In this document: in pieces, positions 34,833 through 42,877 of the stretch
How positions within the stretch are numbered: the stretch's first letter is position 1
Layout of the letters: every line of letters starts with the position of its first letter
From: G963668605 sp963668605
GTDB lineage: Bacteria > Acidobacteriota > Terriglobia > Bryobacterales > Bryobacteraceae
Length of the DNA stretch: 64,000 nt
NCBI GenBank assembly: GCA_963668605.1
Contig: OY764903.1
Span: 1,178,001 to 1,242,000, forward strand
Direction: 5' to 3'
Notes under the pieces: model-generated
Told to the model about the DNA's origin: nothing
Databases searched by the model: none
What the model saw: only the letters and a program-made list of their open reading frames with translations
Made by a program: the position numbers and the translations under genes

Positions 34833-35165
34833 ATTTTCCGAATCAGCAAAGTCGACGGCCAATCTCGCACGGTCATCATTATCGATGGACATCTCGCCGG
34901 TGATTACGTTCAGATCGCCGAGACATGCTGCGAGCAGGCGATCTCGTTGGGGAAGCGAGTCCACATCTTTCTGCGTGAAGTTTCAGTGGTGGACGAAGCT
35001 GGCCGCGTTCTGCTGAGCCGACTCGCGGCCAGCGGTTGCCGCCTGCGCGCTAGCGGGGTATACAACTCGTACATAGTGCAGACGCTACAGTCGGTAATGG
35101 CGAAGCGGGCGAACTCCACCCTCGCTGGACGAACCGCTGGCGACGGAACGAGCTTACGTCTCTGA
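34833..35165 (+). CDS. STAS-like anti-sigma-antagonist-type small protein, ATT start
   Basis: 110 residues. The frame is closed upstream by TGA at 34824, and the coding similarity begins exactly at ATT 34833 (FRISKVDGQSRTVIIIDGHL). AGGAGGTGATCC at 34818-34829, a near-perfect complement of the 16S tail, stands at the right distance. The fold resembles STAS domains: alternating strands and helices (VHIFLREVSVVDEAGRVLLS, then RLAASGCRLRASG). Such proteins often accompany efflux genes in acidobacteria and may act in regulation. ATT is a rare start codon; a mutated ATG is the alternative and would make this a silent gene. Confidence 0.65.
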   Translation: MFRISKVDGQSRTVIIIDGHLAGDYVQIAETCCEQAISLGKRVHIFLREVSVVDEAGRVLLSRLAASGCRLRASGVYNSYIVQTLQSVMAKRANSTLAGRTAGDGTSLRL

Positions 35166-35599
35166 GATTACATAGCAAACCCGTGCCGCTAAGATTCTGG
35201 CGGTCAGGCGACCGCGTGTCCATGAGCTCGAAGGCGGCTCTCTTCGCCGACACTGCGGGCGGGTCAAATGGGCATGGTGGCCGTGGACTTGGCGAGAGTA
35301 TCGAGTTGAATCCAGCGCTGAAAACGGGGAATAGCCCCTATTCCGGCTGTATTTTGCGGGCTGTTGAGACGATCCGGCCAAAGCAGCAGAGCCGTCTGAC
35401 TCTTTCATCAAGATCGCGAACCGCTAGTATCAGGCTGACAAGTTCGCCGGACGAGTTCGCCCTAAAAAGGAAACGAAGCTTGAACCGTCGCGCCTCTTTC
35501 CGTTGGTCGGGCCTGAGCATAACATGCTGTAAATGGGCATCCCACGACCCTGGGTTACATTTTCATTTGACCCAACCGAGACCCGTTTGGGCTACCTCG
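35166..35599. other. no recognisable gene
   Basis: About 430 bp between the STAS-like gene and the sulfatase remnant. Frames present here lack domains. This is probably the scar where the rest of the sulfatase was lost. Confidence 0.5.
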
Positions 35600-35734
35600 T
35601 TAAATGACTTGACAGGGGTCGTCGGCAAGTATGAAGACGATGTTCGGCCCCGCTCCTGCCGCAAAGCTCGTCGGCAGGGATGCCGCAGCCAGCGCCGCCC
35701 CTGCCAGCGTGCCCAGGAAACGACGCCTCTTCAT
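35600..35734 (-). pseudogene. sulfatase N-terminal remnant
   Basis: ATG 35734 opens with a Tat signal (MKRRRFLGTLAGAALAAASL) and the first strand of a sulfatase, GPNIVFILADDP, whose two aspartates bind the metal. After that the frame becomes unrelated and stops at 35600. About 400 expected residues are missing, including the formylglycine site. It lies 19 bp after the Gfo/Idh gene on the same strand, so it was probably the next gene of that operon. Confidence 0.8.
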
Positions 35735-35753
35735 TTGCCGTCCCCGGAAGGAA

Positions 35754-37091
35754 TTATGCCTTCTCCGGCAGAACGTACGGAGCACGATAGGTCCGGGTCA
35801 GCAGGCGGTTGGCATCATCGTTGCCGATGAATTTTTCCGTCTTCGAATCGAAGCGCAACTCCCGGCCGGTCCGGTATGAGATATTGGCGAAATGCGGCAG
35901 GGCAGAGGAGTAGTGCAACTCCTTGGGCCCCGCAGCCAGCTCGCCCGGATTCCGGCTCCTCATGGCCTTGAAGAAGTTCTGGAAGTGCGGAACGGTAAGG
36001 TCCCCCGGACCGACCTTGCTCGGACCTGGCGTGCGTTTCGGGCCAAGGAACGTGCGATAGCTGGTGTAGTCGGGGAGGATCATGTAGCCTTCCGTGCCGA
36101 TGAAGATCACGCCCACCACATTCTTTTTGTCGACGAACGGGTATTCGGCGCCGAAGCCGGCCTCAGTGTTGGTCAAGCCGGTGCGAACCTCGAATTCGAC
36201 CTGGACGTCACGGCCCGCCCATTCATACGAGGTGTTCAGTACCTGCGGCGCCTGGCCATCGTCCTTGTTGATGTAATGGCCACCGAAAGCTGCGATCCTG
36301 CTGGGATGCGTGTCGAGATCCAGCGCCCAGCGGATAATGTCGAATTCGTGGACGCCCTGGTTGCCGATCTCACCCGCGCCGAAGTCCCACAGTGAATGCC
36401 AGAAGCGGTGAGTGAATTTTGAATAGGGCCTTTTCGGCGCTGGGCCTTGCCACTTGTCCCAATTGAGACTGGCCGGCGTCGCTTCGGGTTCGATCTTACC
36501 CCAGTCGAAACGCACCTTGTAGTCGACGCCACGAGCCAGGTAGACTCTTCCAATCACACCCTCTTTCAGCTTCTGGATGCCCTCGACAATGTTTGGACTG
36601 GTGCGGTTCTGCGTGCCGTGCTGGATGATCCGCTTGTACCGGCCGGCGGCCTCCATGATCTTCTTGCCTTCCTGGAACGTCTGCGTGCCGGGCTTTTCCA
36701 CATAGGCGTCCTTGCCGGCCTGACAGGCCCACACGGCGCCGAGGGCATGCCAGTGATTCGGCGTGGCGAAGGTTACCGCATCGAATGATTTATCGTCGAG
36801 AACCTTCTGCATGTCGGTGAAAGTTTTGACCTTCTTGCCCGACAGCTTTTCGTAGTCTGCCGCACGCTGTGCCAGCAATACCTGGTCGACATCGCAGAGC
36901 GCGGCGATCTCGATGTTCTCGTTTGCGAGGTCGTTAAGACACTGGATGTGATCGCGCCCCCGGCCTCGTAATCCGACGATGCACACGCGGATACGATCGT
37001 TCGCGCTCATGCGATTCGCGGCGATAGCCGGAGCGCCGGCCAGTAGAGCGGCGGATGCCGTAAGAAAGTTCCGCCTGTTTGACTCTTGCAT
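35754..37091 (-). CDS. Tat-exported Gfo/Idh/MocA-family oxidoreductase
   Basis: 445 residues from the ATG at 37091. The Tat signal NRRNFLTASAALLAGAPAIA precedes an NAD(P)-binding Rossmann domain (RVCIVGLRGRGRDHIQCLND), the catalytic-lysine motif VEKPGTQ, and the Gfo/Idh C-terminal domain (GEIGNQGVHEFDIIRWALDL). Members oxidise or reduce sugars or their derivatives; the exported group is large in Acidobacteriota and mostly uncharacterised, probably receiving NAD(P) before export. It lies 158 bp after a TonB receptor and just before a sulfatase remnant on the same strand, pointing to sulfated-glycan metabolism. Confidence 0.92.
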   Translation of the reverse strand: MQESNRRNFLTASAALLAGAPAIAANRMSANDRIRVCIVGLRGRGRDHIQCLNDLANENIEIAALCDVDQVLLAQRAADYEKLSGKKVKTFTDMQKVLDDKSFDAVTFATPNHWHALGAVWACQAGKDAYVEKPGTQTFQEGKKIMEAAGRYKRIIQHGTQNRTSPNIVEGIQKLKEGVIGRVYLARGVDYKVRFDWGKIEPEATPASLNWDKWQGPAPKRPYSKFTHRFWHSLWDFGAGEIGNQGVHEFDIIRWALDLDTHPSRIAAFGGHYINKDDGQAPQVLNTSYEWAGRDVQVEFEVRTGLTNTEAGFGAEYPFVDKKNVVGVIFIGTEGYMILPDYTSYRTFLGPKRTPGPSKVGPGDLTVPHFQNFFKAMRSRNPGELAAGPKELHYSSALPHFANISYRTGRELRFDSKTEKFIGNDDANRLLTRTYRAPYVLPEKA

Positions 37092-37249
37092 AATTGTTTC
37101 CTTCCAAATTCGATGGCTAAAGCTTCCAGCGCCGGCTCCGGTGATGGTCCCGGCCGTCACGGTATCGACCTTCATGTTCGGCACCGTAGGCCAGGGCGGC
37201 TGCCGAGGTCAGAAAACAGCGACGCGTTTCAGATGTAGTCTACTCCGTT

Positions 37250-40200
37250 TCAGAATGTGAATCGTAAAGATCCCTGCATTACCCTAGCCGACCGCGCCGC
37301 GGTAATTTGGCCGAACAGTCCGTTGACCTGGTTACCCTGCAGGTCGAAACGGGCAGCGGTATTCACGCCCGAGTACTGGGTATGGTTGAAGGCGTTATAC
37401 GCCTCCCAGCGAAACTGGAACGAGCGCTTCTCACCCTTCAGCGGGAACTTCTTGAACAGCGACAGATCCCAGTTGTTGACACCGGGACCGCGAATGACGT
37501 CTTTCGGCGCGTTGCCAGTAGTGCCCACCGCCGGCCGCGCAAAAACCGACGTATTAAACCACTGGTAAAATGAGCGATCGCTGGAAGGCAATGCAGCCTT
37601 CCCGGTGACCACCGTGCGCGCGCCGTCGCCGCCACCGGTGATGTCCGCGCCGTCGGTAGTAGCCAGGCCGATCCCGCTTGGCTGGCCGCTGACGAAGCTG
37701 GCAACGCCGGACAGGTGCCAGTCATCCAACACGTGGTGCACCACCGGGTTCGGCAAGAGCCTGCTTGCCTTCGGCACATCCCAGGTGAAGTTGACGGTCA
37801 TGTTGTGCGTCTGGTCGGACGGATCCTTGCCGTAGCTCCACACCCGAATCGGCTGGTAGGTCGGGATGCCCGTGTAGTCCATGTATTTCGAATACGCGTA
37901 GGCCAGACCGAACAGCACGCCCCTGGCGAAGCGTCGGTTCACCGATACCAGCAGGGCGTGATAGTTGGACGAATAGGCATTGTCGGTGAGAGTAATGCCA
38001 TTGTATCCGGGATAGGGACGGAAGAAGTTGTCGGGCAGTGGTTTGCCCGGGCTTGTCGGGTCCGCGTTCTGAGGGAGGAAGCGGGCGCCGTACGGCACCG
38101 CGTTAAGGTCGACGGTTTGATTGAGGTGGCGGCCCAGCACCGCGGCATATGAGACGTCCAGCATGATGGAATGGCTGAGATCCTGTTGGACCCCGAACGT
38201 CACGTTGTACGCGGCCGGCGTTTTGTTGTCCACGTTGTAGGTATTCGTGTTGCTCGGGGCCAGCACGCCGGCGCTCTGGAGGTACGTGTTGAGTTGGCCG
38301 TAGGAGAGGATCGGGGTGAATATCGCCGGAGGATTCGTGATAGTCTGGTTCGCCTTCATAAGCCGCTGGGTATAAAGGATCGCAGCGCCGGCCCGGATGG
38401 CGGTTTTGCCCTTTCCAAACGGATCGTAGGCGAAGCCGAGGCGCGGTCCCACCAGGACAGGCTGCTGGTTGACAAAGCCCCTCGGATAGGTCGGGTCTCC
38501 CGACAACACCCCGCCATTCCCGGGATTCCCGGTGCCCGGCACGAAGGCTCCGATCAGCACAGCCGACACGAGTTCGCCCGTCAGCGGCTGCTGCCCCATC
38601 CTGACATTGTTCGGACCGAAAGCAGGACGATACAGCAACGGCGCCTGGCTTGGATTGTACCGGCCGAGACCGAGCACCGACTGCTGTCCCGGAATGTTCG
38701 GATACATTCCGGTGGACCAACTGAAGCGGATGCCGTAGTCGACGGTCAGTTTGCGATTCACCTTCCAGGTGTCCTGGACGAACCACTCGACGATCTTTTG
38801 CCGCTCGCGCGGGCCGTATCTGGCGTTGGACTCCGAATAAGTGTTAAAGTTGCCGAGCAGTGCGTTCGAGTAGGCCCAATTCGAATCGAACGGGTTGTTG
38901 GTGTTCCGCGCGAAGTTGAAGGAACCGGCGAAGACGCTTTGCTCGCCCTCGCTCTCCCTCAGGATGTTAGCGGAGATACCCAGCTTGAACGTGTGAGGGC
39001 CACGGATGACGGTCACGTTGTCGTTAAAGGTGAACGTGGTGTCATAGCCGTCCGTCAGCAAGCGGTTATTGTAGGTTATGTCCGCACTGCCCGGAACACC
39101 GCCGAACGAGACCTGCGGTATAAATCCCGAGGGATTCTGTGCGGGATACCACTGCCCGAGGTTAAAACCGACCTTTGACTTGAGAATTTTGTTGATCTCG
39201 TCGGGCGGCCCATACGCCCGCCACCCCTCGTGGTTATGGCGCGCGCCGCTGGTAAACTCCATCACGATCGTGGGCGTAAAAATGTGCGTCCAACCTACGC
39301 CAAGCCCGGACTCTGTGAAGCAATAACATTGCGCAAACAGGCCCCAGGCCGAGGCGCCGGAGGAAACGTTGTAACCCTCCTGTTCCGAGATCCAGGTCTT
39401 GCCGCGCACATAGAATCTGTCCGTGGCCGAAGGAACGACGTCGATTCTAAACAGTTGGCTCCGCTTGGGGTCGAGCAGGCTTTCCTGGAACTGGTAGTTG
39501 TAATTGCCTTTGCTGATGCTCCGGTCGGTGAAGTTCGGGAGCGGCAAAATATTGAGGAGCGCCAGACCATTCGGGTTGATGTGGCTGAGTGGAAGTTTAT
39601 TCCCGGGGAATGATTGCCCATTGGTCGGATCCTTAATTGCAATCAGCTTCCCACTTACATCGAGTGTCTGGGAGAAGTCACCAGCGCGCTCGAGCGATGT
39701 CGGCGTGGTTACCCGCTGAACGCCGCCGGGATATTTAATCTTCCAGGCTTCAAAGTTATAAAAGCCAAACAACCAGTTCTTCTTGCGGTTGAACTTGCCG
39801 GGGATATAGATCGGCCCGCCGAGGCTAAAGCCGAGCGCGTCGGATCGGTACAACGGCTTCGAGACGTCGCTTCTGTTGTTGAAGAAGTTATTCGCATTTA
39901 ACATCTCATGCCGCTTGTACCAGTAGCCGCTGCCATGAAACTCGGTACCGCCGGATTTGCTGACAACTTCCATCACGGCCGAGCCGTTCCCCTGATATTC
40001 GGCCTGGTAGCTATTCAGGATGACCTTAACCTCGCCAATGGCGTCCATCGTCGTCACACTGGAGAATGTACGGGACCAGCCTATGTCGTTGCTGACCACG
40101 CCGTCGACGGCAATCGTATTGACCAGTGCCGACATGCCGCGGATATTTGGCGTGTTGCTGCCGAACTCGCCGCCGGGAGAGTCGGGATCGCCCATCCACT

Positions 40201-40702
40201 GTACGCCTGGAATCAGCTTCAGGAGTGAGGGGATATCCCGCCCGCGCACCTGGAGCGCCTCGATCTGCTGAGAAGTGATCGATGCCGATTGCTCGGAGCT
40301 GGCCGTCTGCACGTTGGAACCTTGGGCGACAACGCTAATCGTTTCCGACACGGCTCCGATACTGAGCTGGATTTCGCCAAGCGCGAGGCGTTCATTGGCG
40401 CTCAGCACCATGCCAGTGCGCTGCAACGTTTTGAACCCAGCCGCCTCCATCTTGAGGGAATACCCGCCGGGTGGTATGGCCGGGAAAATGAAAGCTCCAA
40501 TCTCGTTTGTGGTTGTGGTTCGGCTCTCCCCGGTGCCCTCGCTGGTTAGCGACACGTTAGCGCCAACGATTACCTGGCTTGAGGGATCCTTGACCGTGCC
40601 GGTGATCGTGCCCGTCACAGTCATCTGTCCGAAGACCTGCTCGCCGAATAACAGGGCGAACAGGAGAGAAACCAGTATGGTGCGATGGTTACGGTTTATC
40701 AT
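37250..40702 (-). CDS. Oar-like TonB-dependent receptor
   Basis: 1150 residues from the ATG at 40702. Signal peptide (ILVSLLFALLFGEQVFGQ), carboxypeptidase-regulatory-like domain (GTITGTVKDPSSQVIVGANV ... GGYSLKMEAAGFKTLQRTG), plug (RGRDIPSLLKLIPGVQ, GMSALVNTIAVDGV, MEVVSKSGGTEFHG) and barrel ending in MQGSLRFTF. It is encoded 94 bp downstream of the SorC regulator on the same strand and upstream of Gfo/Idh and sulfatase genes, so it probably imports an oligosaccharide handled by those enzymes. Confidence 0.93.
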   Translation of the reverse strand: MINRNHRTILVSLLFALLFGEQVFGQMTVTGTITGTVKDPSSQVIVGANVSLTSEGTGESRTTTTNEIGAFIFPAIPPGGYSLKMEAAGFKTLQRTGMVLSANERLALGEIQLSIGAVSETISVVAQGSNVQTASSEQSASITSQQIEALQVRGRDIPSLLKLIPGVQWMGDPDSPGGEFGSNTPNIRGMSALVNTIAVDGVVSNDIGWSRTFSSVTTMDAIGEVKVILNSYQAEYQGNGSAVMEVVSKSGGTEFHGSGYWYKRHEMLNANNFFNNRSDVSKPLYRSDALGFSLGGPIYIPGKFNRKKNWLFGFYNFEAWKIKYPGGVQRVTTPTSLERAGDFSQTLDVSGKLIAIKDPTNGQSFPGNKLPLSHINPNGLALLNILPLPNFTDRSISKGNYNYQFQESLLDPKRSQLFRIDVVPSATDRFYVRGKTWISEQEGYNVSSGASAWGLFAQCYCFTESGLGVGWTHIFTPTIVMEFTSGARHNHEGWRAYGPPDEINKILKSKVGFNLGQWYPAQNPSGFIPQVSFGGVPGSADITYNNRLLTDGYDTTFTFNDNVTVIRGPHTFKLGISANILRESEGEQSVFAGSFNFARNTNNPFDSNWAYSNALLGNFNTYSESNARYGPRERQKIVEWFVQDTWKVNRKLTVDYGIRFSWSTGMYPNIPGQQSVLGLGRYNPSQAPLLYRPAFGPNNVRMGQQPLTGELVSAVLIGAFVPGTGNPGNGGVLSGDPTYPRGFVNQQPVLVGPRLGFAYDPFGKGKTAIRAGAAILYTQRLMKANQTITNPPAIFTPILSYGQLNTYLQSAGVLAPSNTNTYNVDNKTPAAYNVTFGVQQDLSHSIMLDVSYAAVLGRHLNQTVDLNAVPYGARFLPQNADPTSPGKPLPDNFFRPYPGYNGITLTDNAYSSNYHALLVSVNRRFARGVLFGLAYAYSKYMDYTGIPTYQPIRVWSYGKDPSDQTHNMTVNFTWDVPKASRLLPNPVVHHVLDDWHLSGVASFVSGQPSGIGLATTDGADITGGGDGARTVVTGKAALPSSDRSFYQWFNTSVFARPAVGTTGNAPKDVIRGPGVNNWDLSLFKKFPLKGEKRSFQFRWEAYNAFNHTQYSGVNTAARFDLQGNQVNGLFGQITAARSARVMQGSLRFTF

Positions 40703-40796
40703 AGATTGCCCCTGCGTAACTACTCCGTATGACTTCGTATTAGGGTCCGGTTTGTTGCCCATGTCACACGCACTTGATCCTTGCATGCCTACCCCT

Positions 40797-41792
40797 TCAG
40801 TGGCCATTTTTGTCGGTTGATTTGTTCTTCAGGAGTTCTTGCGCCGTGATCTGATCCGTCACCAGCACATCGATCAGGTTCCCCTTTAGCGCGGCCCGAA
40901 TGGCCCTCAATTTGGCGGCTCCTCCTGCCACACCCACCACTCGGTATACCTTCTCGAGTTCCTTCAGCGTCAGCCCGATAGTGAGTTCATCCAGCTCGGA
41001 CGGAACTGAGCGCCCGCCTTCGTCGAAGTAGCGAAGGTTGATCGACCCTACGGCTCCCCGGCCTTTGAGTGCGGCCAGGGTGGAAGCCTTCATAATGTTC
41101 CAGAATTCAGGCACCAATATGGTTTCAGCATTGGATGAGCCTATTCCCACGAAAGCCAGGTTCGCCGCCCGCCCACTCTCCAGAGCCTGTGCCACGAACG
41201 GATCTTCGCAGAAAGCGTCACGCGCGGCCGTACTGGCGGTGACCGCCGGAGCGGGCAGCAGCAGCGTCCGGGCGTTAAGCGCTTTCGCAACGCGCCTCAC
41301 CAGCTCCGTCGCATGCGACTCATGGTTCGGGTCGCCCAGTCCCCCCAGTCCCTGAACTACAGTGACGCCCGTCGCATCCACCCTGCCGTGATTTGAAAGC
41401 GCGTTCACCATACCCAGCAGGGAATTACCCCAACTGATCACGACATTGTCTCCCGACCGCACTACGCGCAGCAGATAATCGGCTGCCCCTGCGCCCACTT
41501 CGCGTGCAACCCTGGTCTGGTCATCGGTCGCGGTAATGTCCACAACCACAGCTTCGGCCAGCCCGAATCTCTCCTCCAACTGGTTCTCCAAGGTCGAAAA
41601 GATCCCGATCAGCGGCCTGATCAAGATCTGCACAATGCCTTGGTCCTTGGCCTGCTGCAGAGCGCGCTGCACTTTCTGACGGGAGATGCGCAGACGGTCG
41701 GAGATTTCAGCTTGCGTGAGGTCATGCTCGTAGTACAGATGAGCCACCTTAACCAGCAGCCGATCCTTGTCAACCGTCTTGATGGAAGACAT
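40797..41792 (-). CDS. SorC-family sugar-responsive transcriptional regulator
   Basis: 331 residues from the ATG at 41792; an extension of 18 residues is possible but the ATG suits the family start. Residues about 10-55 form a helix-turn-helix (HDLTQAEISDRLRISRQKVQ). The remainder is the SorC/DeoR-type sugar-phosphate-binding domain (VVISWGNSLLGMVNAL, TVVQGLGGLG, LAFVGIGSSNAE, and the C-terminal GGAAKLRAIRAALKGNLIDV). Effector is probably a phosphorylated sugar. It is transcribed toward the TonB receptor and divergent from the heparinase/GH28 genes, so it may control both sides. A TGAGCA-containing palindrome lies about 100 bp upstream of its start. Confidence 0.92.
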   Translation of the reverse strand: MSSIKTVDKDRLLVKVAHLYYEHDLTQAEISDRLRISRQKVQRALQQAKDQGIVQILIRPLIGIFSTLENQLEERFGLAEAVVVDITATDDQTRVAREVGAGAADYLLRVVRSGDNVVISWGNSLLGMVNALSNHGRVDATGVTVVQGLGGLGDPNHESHATELVRRVAKALNARTLLLPAPAVTASTAARDAFCEDPFVAQALESGRAANLAFVGIGSSNAETILVPEFWNIMKASTLAALKGRGAVGSINLRYFDEGGRSVPSELDELTIGLTLKELEKVYRVVGVAGGAAKLRAIRAALKGNLIDVLVTDQITAQELLKNKSTDKNGH

Positions 41793-42189
41793 AGCTATGA
41801 GCAAATACCCGCTTGCGATCTTCTCAACGTTATCGGTCAATGGCAATAGAAATCTGCTTCAAACTTAAAAATCTCAGAAATGGCTGAACTGCTCGTGAGC
41901 AAATGCTCATTCATGAATATTGGCTTGACTGGCGGGGCTGTCCTCTGCAAAAATTCCGTGCGAGCGGTCACTGGCGAATTACCAAATTGGCCTGAATACC
42001 GGGGGCTGTGACGTATTGATATGGCCGGCTCGGCCTTCGGCATCAACGCCGCTATCGATGCAGGTACCGACCTGACCCTCCACATGATTCAGATCTCGCA
42101 CTGATCCGATCCGAGCCTCGGCCGTCTGGAATATCTTTGTCTCCGGTCGCCATTCCTTGTAGTGATTCCAGACACATAATTTCTTATCC
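41793..42189. other. intergenic region between SorC regulator and IS copy B
   Basis: No gene is seen. It holds the candidate SorC operator and a 10-bp palindrome ATTCATGAAT at 41909-41918. Confidence 0.5.
41896..41909. promoter_or_regulatory. candidate SorC operator
   Basis: TGAGCAAATGCTCA is an inverted repeat with 6-bp arms and a 2-bp centre. Its left half with flank, TGAGCAAAT, recurs at 41798-41806 just upstream of the regulator start, 98 bp away. Two sites could allow looping. The assignment rests on symmetry and position only. Confidence 0.45.
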
Positions 42190-42619
42190 CGTATAGCCAA
42201 AATACTCGTCGCACGGCCTCTGCGCCAGACCGCTTATGATGTTCGTTCGCCATGCGCAACAACAAATGGGCGCGGCTGCTGGCGTACGTAACCGGCCTCG
42301 TCAACCAGCGTCTGCTGCTCCAGAATGAATACCTCCTCGCTGAGAACCGCATCCTCCGTGCACATGTACCTCAACCCTTGCGCTTGACAGATCCGGAGCG
42401 CTCCACGTTGGCTGAGATCGGAAAGCAAGAAGTTCATTTCCGTGCACATGGCAGTTCTAACCGGCACTGACTTCTTCACTGTCGAAGCGCTCACTTGGCG
42501 AGGCCTGGCCACTTACTACGTGCTGTTCTTCGTGCAACTTACGGCGTGCGTTGTGACGAGCGGCTGCGTGGGCTGCTGAAGCACTACGGCTCGCGCCGCA
42601 TGATTGGTTTGATTACACG
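42190..42619 (+). mobile_element. IS remnant, copy B: internally deleted element
   Basis: Left end CGTATAGCCAAAATACTC at 42190 and a right end resembling GATTACACG at 42619 (compare GACTATACG in copies C and D). The transposase start is at 42252 (MRNNKWARLLAYVTGLVNQR) and the beginning of the catalytic part (MAVLTGTDFFTVEALTWRGL) follows at 42450 in another frame. The middle and most of the catalytic core are gone, leaving a 430-bp nonautonomous copy between the SorC regulator and the heparinase gene. Confidence 0.75.
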
Positions 42620-42877
42620 ATTTCCCTGGACTTGCTAGAGGCAGTCGGGACCCTTATCGTCATAACCGAGGGCGAATTGAAGACGCTCGCATTTGAAAAC
42701 TCGGTCCGATTCGGTGCCGCCGCATTGCAACGCGGGAATTCCAATAAATCAGGAAGTGCCCCTGCAATGTCGTTGTTCATGCTTGGCGAATTGGAGACAG
42801 AAACGCTGCCCAACGACGGCAAAGGAAAGATCTCCACAGCAAATAGTGTCGGCGCCACGAGTATGATGTGTAGTGAC

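Noticed and set aside
35183..35830. 215-codon plus-strand frame
   Set aside because: No domain, Arg/Ser-rich, and it overlaps the sulfatase remnant and the end of the Gfo/Idh gene, which are recognisable.
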